A stretch of DNA of 6,810 nt from Rhodospirillaceae bacterium UBA4479 (GCA_002389175.1 DGNZ01000286.1:1-6810), one strand, 5' to 3'; positions 1 to 5,973 are shown, counted from the first letter of the stretch. A program made the numbers and translations. Notes: generated from the sequence alone by a model not told the origin.

Positions 1-295
1 CAACCGCGCGCCACAGGTAATGCGTCTCGCCGTTGATCCGAACGAACACTTCATCCAGGTGCCAGCGCCAATTCGAATACGAACGATTGTGAACCCGGCG
101 TTTCCGGATCTCCGCAGCGAACATCGGGCCGAAGCGGTTCCACCAAAAGCGCACCGTCTCGTGGCAGATGTCGATGCCGCGTTCGAACAGCAGGTCCTCG
201 ACCTGGCGCAGCGAAAGTGGGTAGCGCACATACATCATCACCGTCAGGCGAATGATCTCGGGCGACGAGTTGAAATAACGGAACGGATTTTTCAT
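1..295 (-). CDS. IS6-family transposase, N-terminal part (cut by window edge)
   Basis: About 98 codons of an IS6-family DDE transposase are visible, starting at the ATG at 295-293 and running off the left edge. The protein opens MKNPFRYFNSSPEIIRL. An N-terminal helix-turn-helix region (residues about 13-60) contains the family-typical LSLRQVEDLLFERGI, followed by a tryptophan-rich linker. The first catalytic aspartate is D81 in the WHLDEVFVRING segment, and LWRAV ends the visible part. The second Asp and the Glu would lie outside the window. The enzyme would carry out replicative (cointegrate-forming) transposition of its own element. No disruption is visible, so this copy may be intact. Confidence 0.9.
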   Translation of the reverse strand, partial: MKNPFRYFNSSPEIIRLTVMMYVRYPLSLRQVEDLLFERGIDICHETVRFWWNRFGPMFAAEIRKRRVHNRSYSNWRWHLDEVFVRINGETHYLWRAV

Positions 296-352
296 CCGCG
301 GAGGCTACGGACTGGCCTCGCCAGCCTCAAGCCAATTTGGTCTGACAGTGCC
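1..352 (-). mobile_element. Partial IS6-family insertion sequence, transposase-start end
   Basis: This is one end of an IS6-family element whose remainder lies beyond the left edge of the window. The outer end is at 352. Read on the minus strand it begins GGCACTGTCAGACC, which resembles the GGCACTGT-type ends of the family, and the transposase start lies 57 bp inside it. The same end recurs in decayed form at 5906-5919 in the same orientation. The left end and any target duplication cannot be seen. Confidence 0.85.
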
Positions 353-445
353 TTTGGAGAAAATGCAACAGATTCCGTGGTCAAGGTGCTTGTTGTTTAT
401 GCTGGCGCTGACGGGTCACAAACGGTTCTTCCAGCCAGTGAATAG
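353..445 (+). pseudogene. Possible 3' tail of a gene truncated by the IS6 element
   Basis: Directly outside the IS end a plus-strand frame reads about 30 codons, FGENATDSVVKVLVVYAGAD and onward, ending at a TAG at 443-445. The composition, with an alternating hydrophobic VVKVLVVYAG stretch, looks like a beta strand of a real protein rather than random translation. No start codon or upstream part remains, because the IS lies immediately before it. The interpretation as the surviving C-terminus of an interrupted gene is inference, and the family was not recognised. Confidence 0.3.
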
Positions 446-481
446 ATTAGAACCCATTGTAATCGGCGGCTTGACGGCCCC

Positions 482-1312
482 TTAGCTTGACCTCTCAACC
501 CTATCGAGGGTCGGAGCTGGATCAAAGTTGAGATCACTCATTAGAAACTCCGGTGTCTCCGGCAACGCAATCCTGAAATCGTCCAGGTGTTCGACTTCCG
601 CTTGGATGCCGTTGCCGGCGGCTCCAAGTACATGTCCGCCCAGGTTTCGGTCATCGCTGATAAAATGAAGATGCCATCCAGTCACGCCAACTGCCTTCAC
701 ATACTGTGGCGTCCAGAACCCAACCATGGTTCCGGTAATTTCATTGGAGTGGAACTCTCCCTGTCGGGATGCAGCTTGGACGAGCGTTCCATCTTTCCCA
801 ACCTTGCAAGCAGCCCGGTTGTGTAGATGCGAAAACGTTCCACATAGACGAACAGCGTAAAAGAGATTGTCGCTCCCAAGCAGTTCGTCCAACTGCGCAC
901 AAAGCGCTCCGATCGTTGCAAAAGGCCGGAGCGTGATTGTTATCTCGGGATTGAAATGTGTAACCAGCGCAAAGGGAGACAGCGATGATCCCTCCTCTAC
1001 ATGCACACTCCCGTCGCTGCGCACCCTGTAAAAAACCCCGTCGAGGGCAATCATCTCGCCGTCGAGATCTGCATACGTCCCCAGACCAAAGTTTCCGTGC
1101 TCGCGCAGTGTCTCTACAGAGACCACGCCATCGAGGACCCCTTCCACCAGTGCCCCCGACGTCGATACCTGAAACAGGGTTCCATGTTCGAGTTGCAGCG
1201 TATCAGCGAGTGAGCGTGATACGAGATGACCTATTGTTTCGCCGTTCTCCGACGCAACTTCGTTGATCGCATCCCAAAGGGATTGCGAAATATCACAAGC
1301 AAGACGCGGCAT
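482..1312 (-). CDS. budA: Acetolactate decarboxylase with RHH-like N-terminal extension
   Basis: This enzyme of the AlsD/BudA family decarboxylates 2-acetolactate to acetoin, in the cytoplasm. Using the ATG at 1312 the protein has 276 residues; a TTG at 1327 would add five. I preferred the ATG because MPRLACDISQSLWDAI is a natural beginning; neither start has a strong ribosome site. From about residue 45 the family pattern is clear: LFQVSTSGALVEGV, FGLGTYADLDGEMIALDG, PFATIGALCAQL, VRLCGTFSHLHNR, GTMVGFWTPQYV and GWHLHFISDDRNLGGH. The HxH plus distal His of the last motif match the family's zinc ligands, and the Glu of ALVEG and Arg of AVRLCGTF match known active-site positions. The preceding 40 residues look like a ribbon-helix-helix DNA-binding fold (strand, then helices with NGETIGHLVSRSLADTL), which typical decarboxylases lack. 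The gene is monocistronic and divergent from the secreted-protein gene at 1586. Confidence 0.93.
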   Translation of the reverse strand: MPRLACDISQSLWDAINEVASENGETIGHLVSRSLADTLQLEHGTLFQVSTSGALVEGVLDGVVSVETLREHGNFGLGTYADLDGEMIALDGVFYRVRSDGSVHVEEGSSLSPFALVTHFNPEITITLRPFATIGALCAQLDELLGSDNLFYAVRLCGTFSHLHNRAACKVGKDGTLVQAASRQGEFHSNEITGTMVGFWTPQYVKAVGVTGWHLHFISDDRNLGGHVLGAAGNGIQAEVEHLDDFRIALPETPEFLMSDLNFDPAPTLDRVERSS

Positions 1313-1378
1313 GGGTAGACTTTGCAAAGTTGCGAAAAGGCGACTCGAATAACATGAAGAATGAACGGTTGGCGAGCG

Positions 1379-1410
1379 AAGTGATCACGCACGAAAAAAT
1401 GATATCACTT
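1379..1410. promoter_or_regulatory. Paired palindromes upstream of the acetolactate decarboxylase gene
   Basis: AAGTGAT at 1379-1385 and ATCACTT at 1404-1410 form an inverted repeat. Each half lies in its own small palindrome: GTGATCAC at 1381-1388 and TGATATCA at 1400-1407, with centres 19 bp apart (close to two helical turns). The pair sits 67-98 bp upstream of the decarboxylase ATG, on the upstream side for that gene. This suggests a dimeric regulator site. The role and the regulator are inference, and no convincing -35/-10 pair was found next to it. Confidence 0.35.
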
Positions 1411-1464
1411 TTGATAAACGCCCCGGCAGGTTGTTTAAAAGATCGAATGCATCTCCATTCTGTC

Positions 1465-1494
1465 AGCTGGCTCCTATCCCAAAGGTGCCAAGCT
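1465..1494. promoter_or_regulatory. Imperfect hairpin in the divergent intergenic region
   Basis: AGCTGGCTCCT (1465-1475) can pair with AGGTGCCAAGCT (1483-1494) across a 7-base loop, with one bulged A and one T/T mismatch: ten pairs in total. No T-run follows on either strand, so it is not a typical intrinsic terminator. It lies between two divergent genes and could be an operator or leader structure; function unknown. Confidence 0.25.
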
Positions 1495-1585
1495 ACATAT
1501 TCACAATGAATTTGAAATCTTTTGACCATTTAGAGATCTGCGATCAAAAATTTTTATTGTAAAGGTAATTCGCAAGAGGAAAAAA

Positions 1586-1867
1586 ATGTCTAATCGGTTG
1601 AAATTCTTTTGTTTTCTCGCGCTATCATTGACTGTTGGAATGGTGGTTTTTGGCCCCTCAGAAGCCGCAGACAGGAATGGCTGGGGGGTGGTGTACAACA
1701 AATCAGACTGCGGGAACCCGCCTGACTATTACAACGTGCGCCGGTATTCGTTCGGTGGCGACGGTCCTGGCTCGGCATGTGGTTTTTGGAGTCTGACAGA
1801 AAACCAACGGAAGGCCATCTGGAGTAACGGCGATCATAACTGGTCTCAGGAAGACATCGGCAGCTGA
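1586..1867 (+). CDS. Small secreted cysteine-rich protein, N-terminal part before an in-frame TGA
   Basis: The ATG at 1586 is preceded by a good ribosome site, AAGAGGA, at about 1575-1581. The product begins with a clear Sec signal peptide: basic MSNRLK, the hydrophobic core FFCFLALSLTVGMVVFG, then a likely cleavage site in PSEA/ADR near residue 28. The exported part (DRNGWGVVYNKSDCGNPPDY and on) is rich in aromatic residues and glycine and has two cysteines. Translation stops at a TGA (1865-1867) after 93 residues, but the same frame continues open for 100 more codons (see the next entry), so this ORF is probably the front half of a broken 194-residue protein. The family was not recognised. 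A TTGACC at 1522-1527 could be a -35 element, but no good -10 pairs with it. The gene is divergent from the acetolactate decarboxylase gene. Confidence 0.65.
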   Translation: MSNRLKFFCFLALSLTVGMVVFGPSEAADRNGWGVVYNKSDCGNPPDYYNVRRYSFGGDGPGSACGFWSLTENQRKAIWSNGDHNWSQEDIGS

Positions 1868-2170
1868 ATTTACAATAACATCGGAAAACCTGCAGAAGAA
1901 ATTGCTCAGCTTGCTAGAGCGCATGCACGTCAGATATGCCGCGCCGCACTCCCGGCCATTCTCAAGCAAGCAACAAGCGCAGATTGCAAGTCAACAGCAG
2001 CGAAATTCGAGGCAGAGTGTAATGTCGAGCTTGATCTGGAAACAGAGGGTGCCGCCGCAGCAGCATGTGCAGCAGGAATGACCGCTATCCTCGAAGAGTG
2101 CAAAGCGACAGCTAAAGGCATATCGGATCTGGTCAAACCGGTAACGAAATTGGCATGTGATGCGATTTGA
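1868..2170 (+). pseudogene. In-frame continuation of the secreted cysteine-rich protein after a premature TGA
   Basis: In the exact frame of the gene at 1586, 100 sense codons follow the TGA and end at a second TGA (2168-2170). The sequence starts IYNNIGKPAEEIAQLARAHA and is helical and alanine-rich, with six cysteines (QIC, ADC, AEC, AAC, EEC, LAC). With the two in the front half the mature protein would have eight cysteines, an even number that suits disulfide bonding after export. No usable start codon lies near the beginning of this part, so it is not an independent gene. The simplest reading is a single nonsense change (for example TGG to TGA, giving GSWIYNN). Stop readthrough or a sequencing error are alternatives. 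Confidence 0.6.
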
Positions 2171-2360
2171 TATCTACTGCCAGTGTAACGCGAACCAGTC
2201 TCCAAATTGACGGACAATGTCCGCTTCAAGCAGCCGAGCGCAGCAAATATTAGTCTGGATGCGCTTCTCGCGCATAGCTGCCCAAACAATTTGCGCGTGA
2301 AGAGCCTGATCCAAGCGAAAGACATAACCGTATCCAAGTGTAATGATCTGGAGAATTAAA

Positions 2361-2564
2361 ATGGCCTCCAAATATCGCGCTTTTGAGGAACCTAATCGGC
2401 ATCTCTTTCGCAACATATCATTCAGCGTAAAGGCTTGTGTCCGAGTGCACGCACTCAAAGGGGAATCGAACGGCACCCTAGGACAACGCAAGGGGCGTAC
2501 AGATAAAATAGTGCCGGATTCAAGGCACTTTTGTATCTCGACAATAAACAATTCTTCGATCTGA
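2361..2564 (+). CDS. Possible small ORF, 67 residues, doubtful
   Basis: An ATG at 2361 has a well-placed GGAG at 2350-2353, seven bases upstream. The product (MASKYRAFEEPNRHLFRNIS and on) is basic, with no signal peptide, membrane segment or recognised motif. It ends 39 bp before the luciferase-like gene, so it could be a leader ORF. The ribosome site is the only real support; composition is not convincingly coding, and it overlaps both an inverted repeat and a long minus-strand open frame. Confidence 0.2.
   Translation: MASKYRAFEEPNRHLFRNISFSVKACVRVHALKGESNGTLGQRKGRTDKIVPDSRHFCISTINNSSI
2510..2529. promoter_or_regulatory. Inverted repeat upstream of the luciferase-like gene
   Basis: AGTGCC at 2510-2515 and GGCACT at 2524-2529 form a perfect 6 bp stem with an 8-base loop. 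On the plus strand TTT follows directly, and AAAA lies shortly before. It could be a weak intrinsic terminator or an operator about 75 bp ahead of the gene at 2604. The stem is short, so either reading is tentative. Confidence 0.25.
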
Positions 2565-2603
2565 TCTGCTTTTCTTGAAAGACAAATACTGGAGATTGCA
2601 ACC

Positions 2604-3719
2604 ATGCGCTTGGGATATTTCACAATGCCGGTTCATCCGTTGAACCGAGACTACCCAACTACTTTGGAGGAAGACAGGCAGACCATCATTCTGTGTGACA
2701 AGCTAGGGTTTCATGATGCATTTGTTGGAGAACATCTCACCGACAGCGCGGAGAACATCACCAACTCGATGATTTTCCAGGCGACCCTCATTCACGCCAC
2801 TGAAAACATTAAGCTCGCGACTGGCACGACAAACCTGTCGCACATGCACCCCGTTCTCGTAGCTACGCACGCGGCGATGTTTGACAATATGTCGCGTGGC
2901 AGATTTATCCTCGGCATCAGCCCGGGCGCTTTGCGATCTGACGCCGAAGCCCTTGGCATTCTCGATGCAGACCGAAATCAGCTTTTCGCCGAAGCGATCG
3001 ATGTGATCCTTGAGATCTGGGAAGGTAAAACGCCTTACGACATCGACCTTCCAGGGAACCGCTTCAAGGTCTCCACCTCGCAAACGCGATATCTTGATGT
3101 TGGATACGGTATCATGCCGAAGCCGTTCCAGAAACCGCGCCCAGAAATCGTTGGGACAGTCGTAGCTCCTTTCTCTAAAGGGGTTATTGCAATGGGAGAG
3201 CGTGATTTCCACCCGCTTTCAGCGAACTTCCTGATGCCCAAATGGGCCGCTACTCATTGGGGAAACTACGCGCAGGGTAAGTCAAATGTAGGAATTGATG
3301 CAGACACTTCAGATTGGCGTATTGCGCGCACCATATTTGTTGCCGATGACGATTCCACAGCAAAATCCTACGGTAAGGACGATGCAAATAGTCCTTACAG
3401 GTTTTATTACAGCCAGATTCTCAAAAAGATGGTCCGTGGAAACCGACAAGCCGTCTTCAAACATAATAAGGACGAACCTGATGATGCTGTAACGCTCGAC
3501 CGAGTTTTAGATGACCTTGTGATTTGTGGCACGGTCAATGACGTAGTGGATCAAATACTCGCCCTCCGGGAAATCACAGGAGATTTTGGCGAACTCGTTT
3601 ATGCCGGTATGGACTGGGTTGACGAACACCTTACGAAACGTTCGCTACAGCTGATGGCAGAAGAGGTAATGCCTCGTGTCAATGCAGCAATCGCGTCAGA
3701 AAAAGCGGCGGCCGAGTAA
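2604..3719 (+). CDS. Luciferase-like (LLM class) flavin-dependent monooxygenase
   Basis: A 371-residue protein of the bacterial luciferase-like superfamily: TIM-barrel enzymes that use reduced flavin, usually FMNH2 from a separate reductase, and oxygen to oxidise an organic substrate. The start MRLGYFTMPVHPLNRDYPTT and GFHDAFVGEHLTD are typical; His44 of the GEH motif falls where the luciferase alpha-subunit catalytic histidine lies. Further hallmarks are IKLATGTTNLSHMHPVLVAT, the MSRGRFILGISPG phosphate/flavin region (about 96-108), PFQKPRPEI and a C-terminal GTVNDVVDQILALREITGDF segment. Length suits the limonene-monooxygenase-like branch, but the substrate cannot be told. The ribosome site GGAG (2591-2594) lies nine bases before the ATG. 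No flavin reductase gene is in the window. The protein looks intact and cytoplasmic. Confidence 0.93.
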   Translation: MRLGYFTMPVHPLNRDYPTTLEEDRQTIILCDKLGFHDAFVGEHLTDSAENITNSMIFQATLIHATENIKLATGTTNLSHMHPVLVATHAAMFDNMSRGRFILGISPGALRSDAEALGILDADRNQLFAEAIDVILEIWEGKTPYDIDLPGNRFKVSTSQTRYLDVGYGIMPKPFQKPRPEIVGTVVAPFSKGVIAMGERDFHPLSANFLMPKWAATHWGNYAQGKSNVGIDADTSDWRIARTIFVADDDSTAKSYGKDDANSPYRFYYSQILKKMVRGNRQAVFKHNKDEPDDAVTLDRVLDDLVICGTVNDVVDQILALREITGDFGELVYAGMDWVDEHLTKRSLQLMAEEVMPRVNAAIASEKAAAE

Positions 3720-3991
3720 CTAGCGGACCAAGTTGTAAATTCGGGAGCTGGCATCTGGACTTCTGCGAAAGTGGGCTGATGTTCGATAATTGATTCATTG
3801 ACCGAACAACGGTGATATCACGTTAACGCGAATCAGCCTCCGAAATTCTGCATTATGCAGGTCTAACATCGCAGTTTGGCAACACTCGGACAGCGCGTCG
3901 GGGCAGATGTCGAGATGGCGGTCGAGATCCAAGTGGTTGAAGATCGTAGCCTGTCATTTTGGCGCAGTGAACACTAGAAAGGCAAAATCAA
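3720..3991. other. 272 bp intergenic region with no confident gene
   Basis: This gap separates the luciferase-like gene from the VOC gene. It holds a perfect 10 bp palindrome, GTGATATCAC (3812-3821), and a TGTTCG/CGAACA inverted repeat (3780-3785 and 3803-3808). A short plus-strand open stretch (3867-3977, containing LATLGQRVGADVEMAVEIQ) faintly resembles the C-terminus of small Xre-type antitoxins. A minus-strand open stretch of about 50 codons overlaps it. Neither has a start codon; one may be a decayed gene. Confidence 0.3.
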
Positions 3992-4288
3992 ATGAAATTG
4001 CATCACGCCGCTCTCTGCGTTTCTGACATCAGGCAAGCCGTCGATTGGTATGTTCAGAACCTCAATGCCAACATTGCCTATCAAGACGAGACCTGGGCCC
4101 TTCTGGATATCGAAAACACGTCAATCGCTCTCGTGTTGCCATCACAGCATCCTCCACACCTGGCATTTGAAACGCAGGACGCAAAGAAATACGGAAAGCT
4201 GACCCCGCATCGCGATGGGACGGCGAGTGTTTACGTTAAAGACCCCTTTGGAAACACGGTCGAATTTCTCAAAACTGTGGCCTCCTGA
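3992..4288 (+). CDS. VOC-family (glyoxalase/bleomycin-resistance fold) protein
   Basis: A 98-residue single-module protein of the vicinal oxygen chelate superfamily, which includes glyoxalases, extradiol dioxygenases and antibiotic-binding proteins; it is probably a cytoplasmic dimer. Family features are the opening MKLHHAALCVSDIRQAVDWY with an N-terminal metal-type histidine (H5), HPPHLAFE (H56) in the middle and the closing strand DPFGNTVEFLK with E91. A full four-ligand metal site is not evident, because the strand reading SIALVLP lacks the usual acidic residue, so it may be a binding protein or a divergent enzyme. An AAAGG at 3978-3982 sits nine bases before the ATG. It is short for the superfamily, and the specific reaction is unknown. 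It lies 217 bp before the photolyase-like gene. Confidence 0.88.
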   Translation: MKLHHAALCVSDIRQAVDWYVQNLNANIAYQDETWALLDIENTSIALVLPSQHPPHLAFETQDAKKYGKLTPHRDGTASVYVKDPFGNTVEFLKTVAS

Positions 4289-4505
4289 GGCTGTAGGCCT
4301 GAACAGCATCGCGGCAGGGCTCAGCGAGGATACATTCATTGAATGAGAGTCCATCGGCGTCATTCAAAGGTCACAAACACAAGCACGCAATGCGATCGGC
4401 ACCCATGACCGCCGTATGGTGTTCCATCGAGCCTGTCGTTCCAGACCTTTGTAGGGCAATATTAGTTCACGCAAAGATCAATGAAGTCAAAACAGCTCAT
4501 CGCCT
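4289..4505. other. 217 bp intergenic region
   Basis: No gene, tRNA or clear terminator was seen. A small inverted repeat (CATTC at 4333-4337, GAATG at 4341-4345) is present. The start of the next gene at 4506 has no good ribosome site, so its expression signal within this gap remains unclear. Confidence 0.4.
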
Positions 4506-5774
4506 ATGACATCAGAAACCGATATTCCCACGCCGTCGCGTGAAGCCGGTTTGTCTCAACTCTCAGCGTTCCTGCCGTATGCAGGAAACGACTACGCACG
4601 TCTTCGTAATGTCGACTACGGTCCCCGCGAAAACACTCAGGTCTCAAATCTTTCGCCGTGGATACGTCATAGACTGATCAACGAGCAGGAAGTGGTTGCA
4701 GCCACTGTCTCGGTTCACGGAACTCGTGGCGCTGAAAAGTTCATCCAGGAAGTCTGCTGGCGCACCTATTGGAAAGGCTGGCTTGAACAACACCCATCGG
4801 TCTGGCGCGACTACAACACTGCTCTCGAAGAGCACATCGAAGAGGTCACAAACACACCCGAACTCGCACATAGGCTGGAAGCAGCGACAAGCGGCTCCAC
4901 CGGAATAGAGTGCTTCGACTTCTGGTCGCGAGAACTGATCGATACCGGATATCTGCACAACCACGCCCGGATGTGGTTTGCAAGCATCTGGATCTTTACG
5001 CTCAAACTGCCCTGGGAACTGGGCGCAGACTTTTTCCTCCGTCATCTGATCGATGGCGATGCCGCCTCCAATACGCTTTCCTGGCGTTGGGTGGCCGGGC
5101 TTCAAACACGCGGCAAGACGTATCTCGCCCGTCCCGACAACATCATGCGATATACCGGCAACCGCTTTGCGCCGCCGGTTGGACTCGCACAGCAAGAAAT
5201 TGCGATTCAGGCTCCCCCGCCTCCACAGCTGCGGCCGCTTAAATTTGAACCGCAAAACCGCCCAAATGAAGACGCCGGTCTTTTGCTTTGCGAAGAGGAC
5301 CTGAACCCGGAGTTTCTCAGCGAACGAGGCTGGCACTTCTCGACCGCAATGGCAGTGCAGGCAACAGCTAACCGTTCGATTTTGCCAACTGCGCCTCATG
5401 TAATCCGCTTTGCACGAGGTTCGTTGGAGGATGCGCTTTCACGGTCCGGCACCGCAGAAGTAGAGGAGAACATCCCGACCCGGGACTATGCGGCGCAGAT
5501 CAAGGGATGGGCACAGAGACATAAGCTCAGTGTTGTGGTTTTACCTTATCTTCCTGTTGGTCCAACGGCGGATGCTCTGGCCGCTGTCTGGCCCACCCTG
5601 AAACAAGCAGGAATTCGCGTTCGTATGCCTGTACGGGATTGGGACCGACTGGCATGGCCGGCATGCGAGGGCAGCTTTTTCAAGTTCTGGAATAAGACCG
5701 GCAAGGATCTCGCCAATGTAAACATTGGTATAAGTCTATCGATACCGCGCTCAAACAGAAGACCCTCGACCTGA
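4506..5774 (+). CDS. Photolyase/cryptochrome-like FAD-binding protein with IS-derived C-terminus
   Basis: A 422-residue protein whose N-terminal half is the helical FAD-binding domain of the DNA photolyase/cryptochrome superfamily. Matching motifs are LSPWIRHR (49-56), WRTYWKGWL (85-93), TGYLHNHARMWFASIW (147-162, equivalent to the HNRxR motif), LIDGDAASNTLSWRWVAGLQ (181-200, flavin-contacting D and N) and an ARPDNI segment. A Pro-rich linker (about 236-252) leads to a C-terminal region with LLLCEEDLNPEFL, VVVLPYLPVGPTADALA and a terminal WPACEGSFFKF motif, which may be an alpha/beta domain. Ordinary photolyases have the alpha/beta domain first, so the order here is reversed. Light-driven DNA repair or signalling is possible but unproven. 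Residues from about 410 on (LSIPRSNRRPST) are encoded by an antisense IS6 remnant that also supplies the stop; the native end seems lost by only a few residues. Confidence 0.88.
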   Translation: MTSETDIPTPSREAGLSQLSAFLPYAGNDYARLRNVDYGPRENTQVSNLSPWIRHRLINEQEVVAATVSVHGTRGAEKFIQEVCWRTYWKGWLEQHPSVWRDYNTALEEHIEEVTNTPELAHRLEAATSGSTGIECFDFWSRELIDTGYLHNHARMWFASIWIFTLKLPWELGADFFLRHLIDGDAASNTLSWRWVAGLQTRGKTYLARPDNIMRYTGNRFAPPVGLAQQEIAIQAPPPPQLRPLKFEPQNRPNEDAGLLLCEEDLNPEFLSERGWHFSTAMAVQATANRSILPTAPHVIRFARGSLEDALSRSGTAEVEENIPTRDYAAQIKGWAQRHKLSVVVLPYLPVGPTADALAAVWPTLKQAGIRVRMPVRDWDRLAWPACEGSFFKFWNKTGKDLANVNIGISLSIPRSNRRPST

Positions 5775-5863
5775 CGCAGTGATAGCCGTTAACGAACATA
5801 TGTCATCTCTATCTGGCGGATCACTCCGGGCGAAGAGTTGAAATAGGGGAACGGATTTCTCAA
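5735..5863 (-). pseudogene. IS6-family transposase pseudogene, N-terminal fragment
   Basis: On the minus strand the frame reads LRNPFPYFNSSPGVIRQIEM, then TYVR, a stop codon and RLSLRQVEGLLFERGID. This matches the first 43 or so residues of the intact copy at 1-295 (MKNPFRYFNSSPEIIRL and LSLRQVEDLLFERGID). The start codon has become TTG, there is an internal TAA, and the catalytic domain is absent, so it cannot make transposase. Confidence 0.8.
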
Positions 5864-5919
5864 CTGCAAAGGGACGGAACGAGTCCACTCGACTCTAGCC
5901 AATTCGGTCTGACAGTGGC
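5735..5919 (-). mobile_element. Decayed IS6-family end remnant
   Basis: This segment aligns along its length with the first element (roughly 165-352) at about three quarters identity by eye, in the same orientation. It keeps the outer end in altered form (GGTCTGACAGTGGC at 5906-5919 against GGTCTGACAGTGCC at 339-352) and GAGTTGAAATA inside. Everything beyond about codon 43 of the transposase is missing: the remnant stops where the photolyase-like gene begins on its left. Confidence 0.8.
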
Positions 5920-5973
5920 GAGTACAGCAGCGCGGTCAGTTTGAACTCGGACTCCACGGCCAGCTGGCCGCAG
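5920..5973. other. 54 bp orphan segment between the IS remnant and the intact IS
   Basis: This short piece lies between two unrelated IS6 ends. On the minus strand it has an open frame reading CGQLAVESEFKLTALLYS, which could be a fragment of an interrupted gene. It is too short to identify. Confidence 0.2.

Larger units (their letters stand above)
2171..2603. other. 433 bp without a confident gene
   Basis: This stretch separates the broken secreted-protein gene from the luciferase-like gene. The minus strand is open for 149 codons (2174-2623, GTG start). Its last 60 codons (ending ADIVRQFGDWFALHWQ) look protein-like, but the front half does not, it overlaps the start of the next gene, and no family was recognised. 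The plus strand holds a possible 67-codon ORF at 2361 and an inverted repeat at 2510, listed separately. The region may contain decayed coding sequence. Confidence 0.4.

Noticed and set aside
20..445. Plus-strand open frame of 141 codons at the left edge
   Set aside because: Most of it is antisense to the IS6 transposase; only the part beyond 352 could be real, and that is listed as a possible gene tail.
1865..1867. TGA as a selenocysteine codon
   Set aside because: The protein is a secreted, non-redox-recognised type, no selenocysteine insertion hairpin was seen just after the codon, and a simple Trp-to-stop change explains it better.
1930..2337. Minus-strand open frame of 135 codons
   Set aside because: It lies opposite the alanine- and cysteine-rich continuation of the secreted protein, and its translation is low-complexity with no recognisable motif.
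2703..3212. Minus-strand open frame of 169 codons
   Set aside because: It is antisense to the conserved core of the luciferase-like monooxygenase.
4644..5399. Minus-strand open frame of 251 codons
   Set aside because: It is a shadow of the photolyase-like gene, whose plus-strand translation has strong family motifs.
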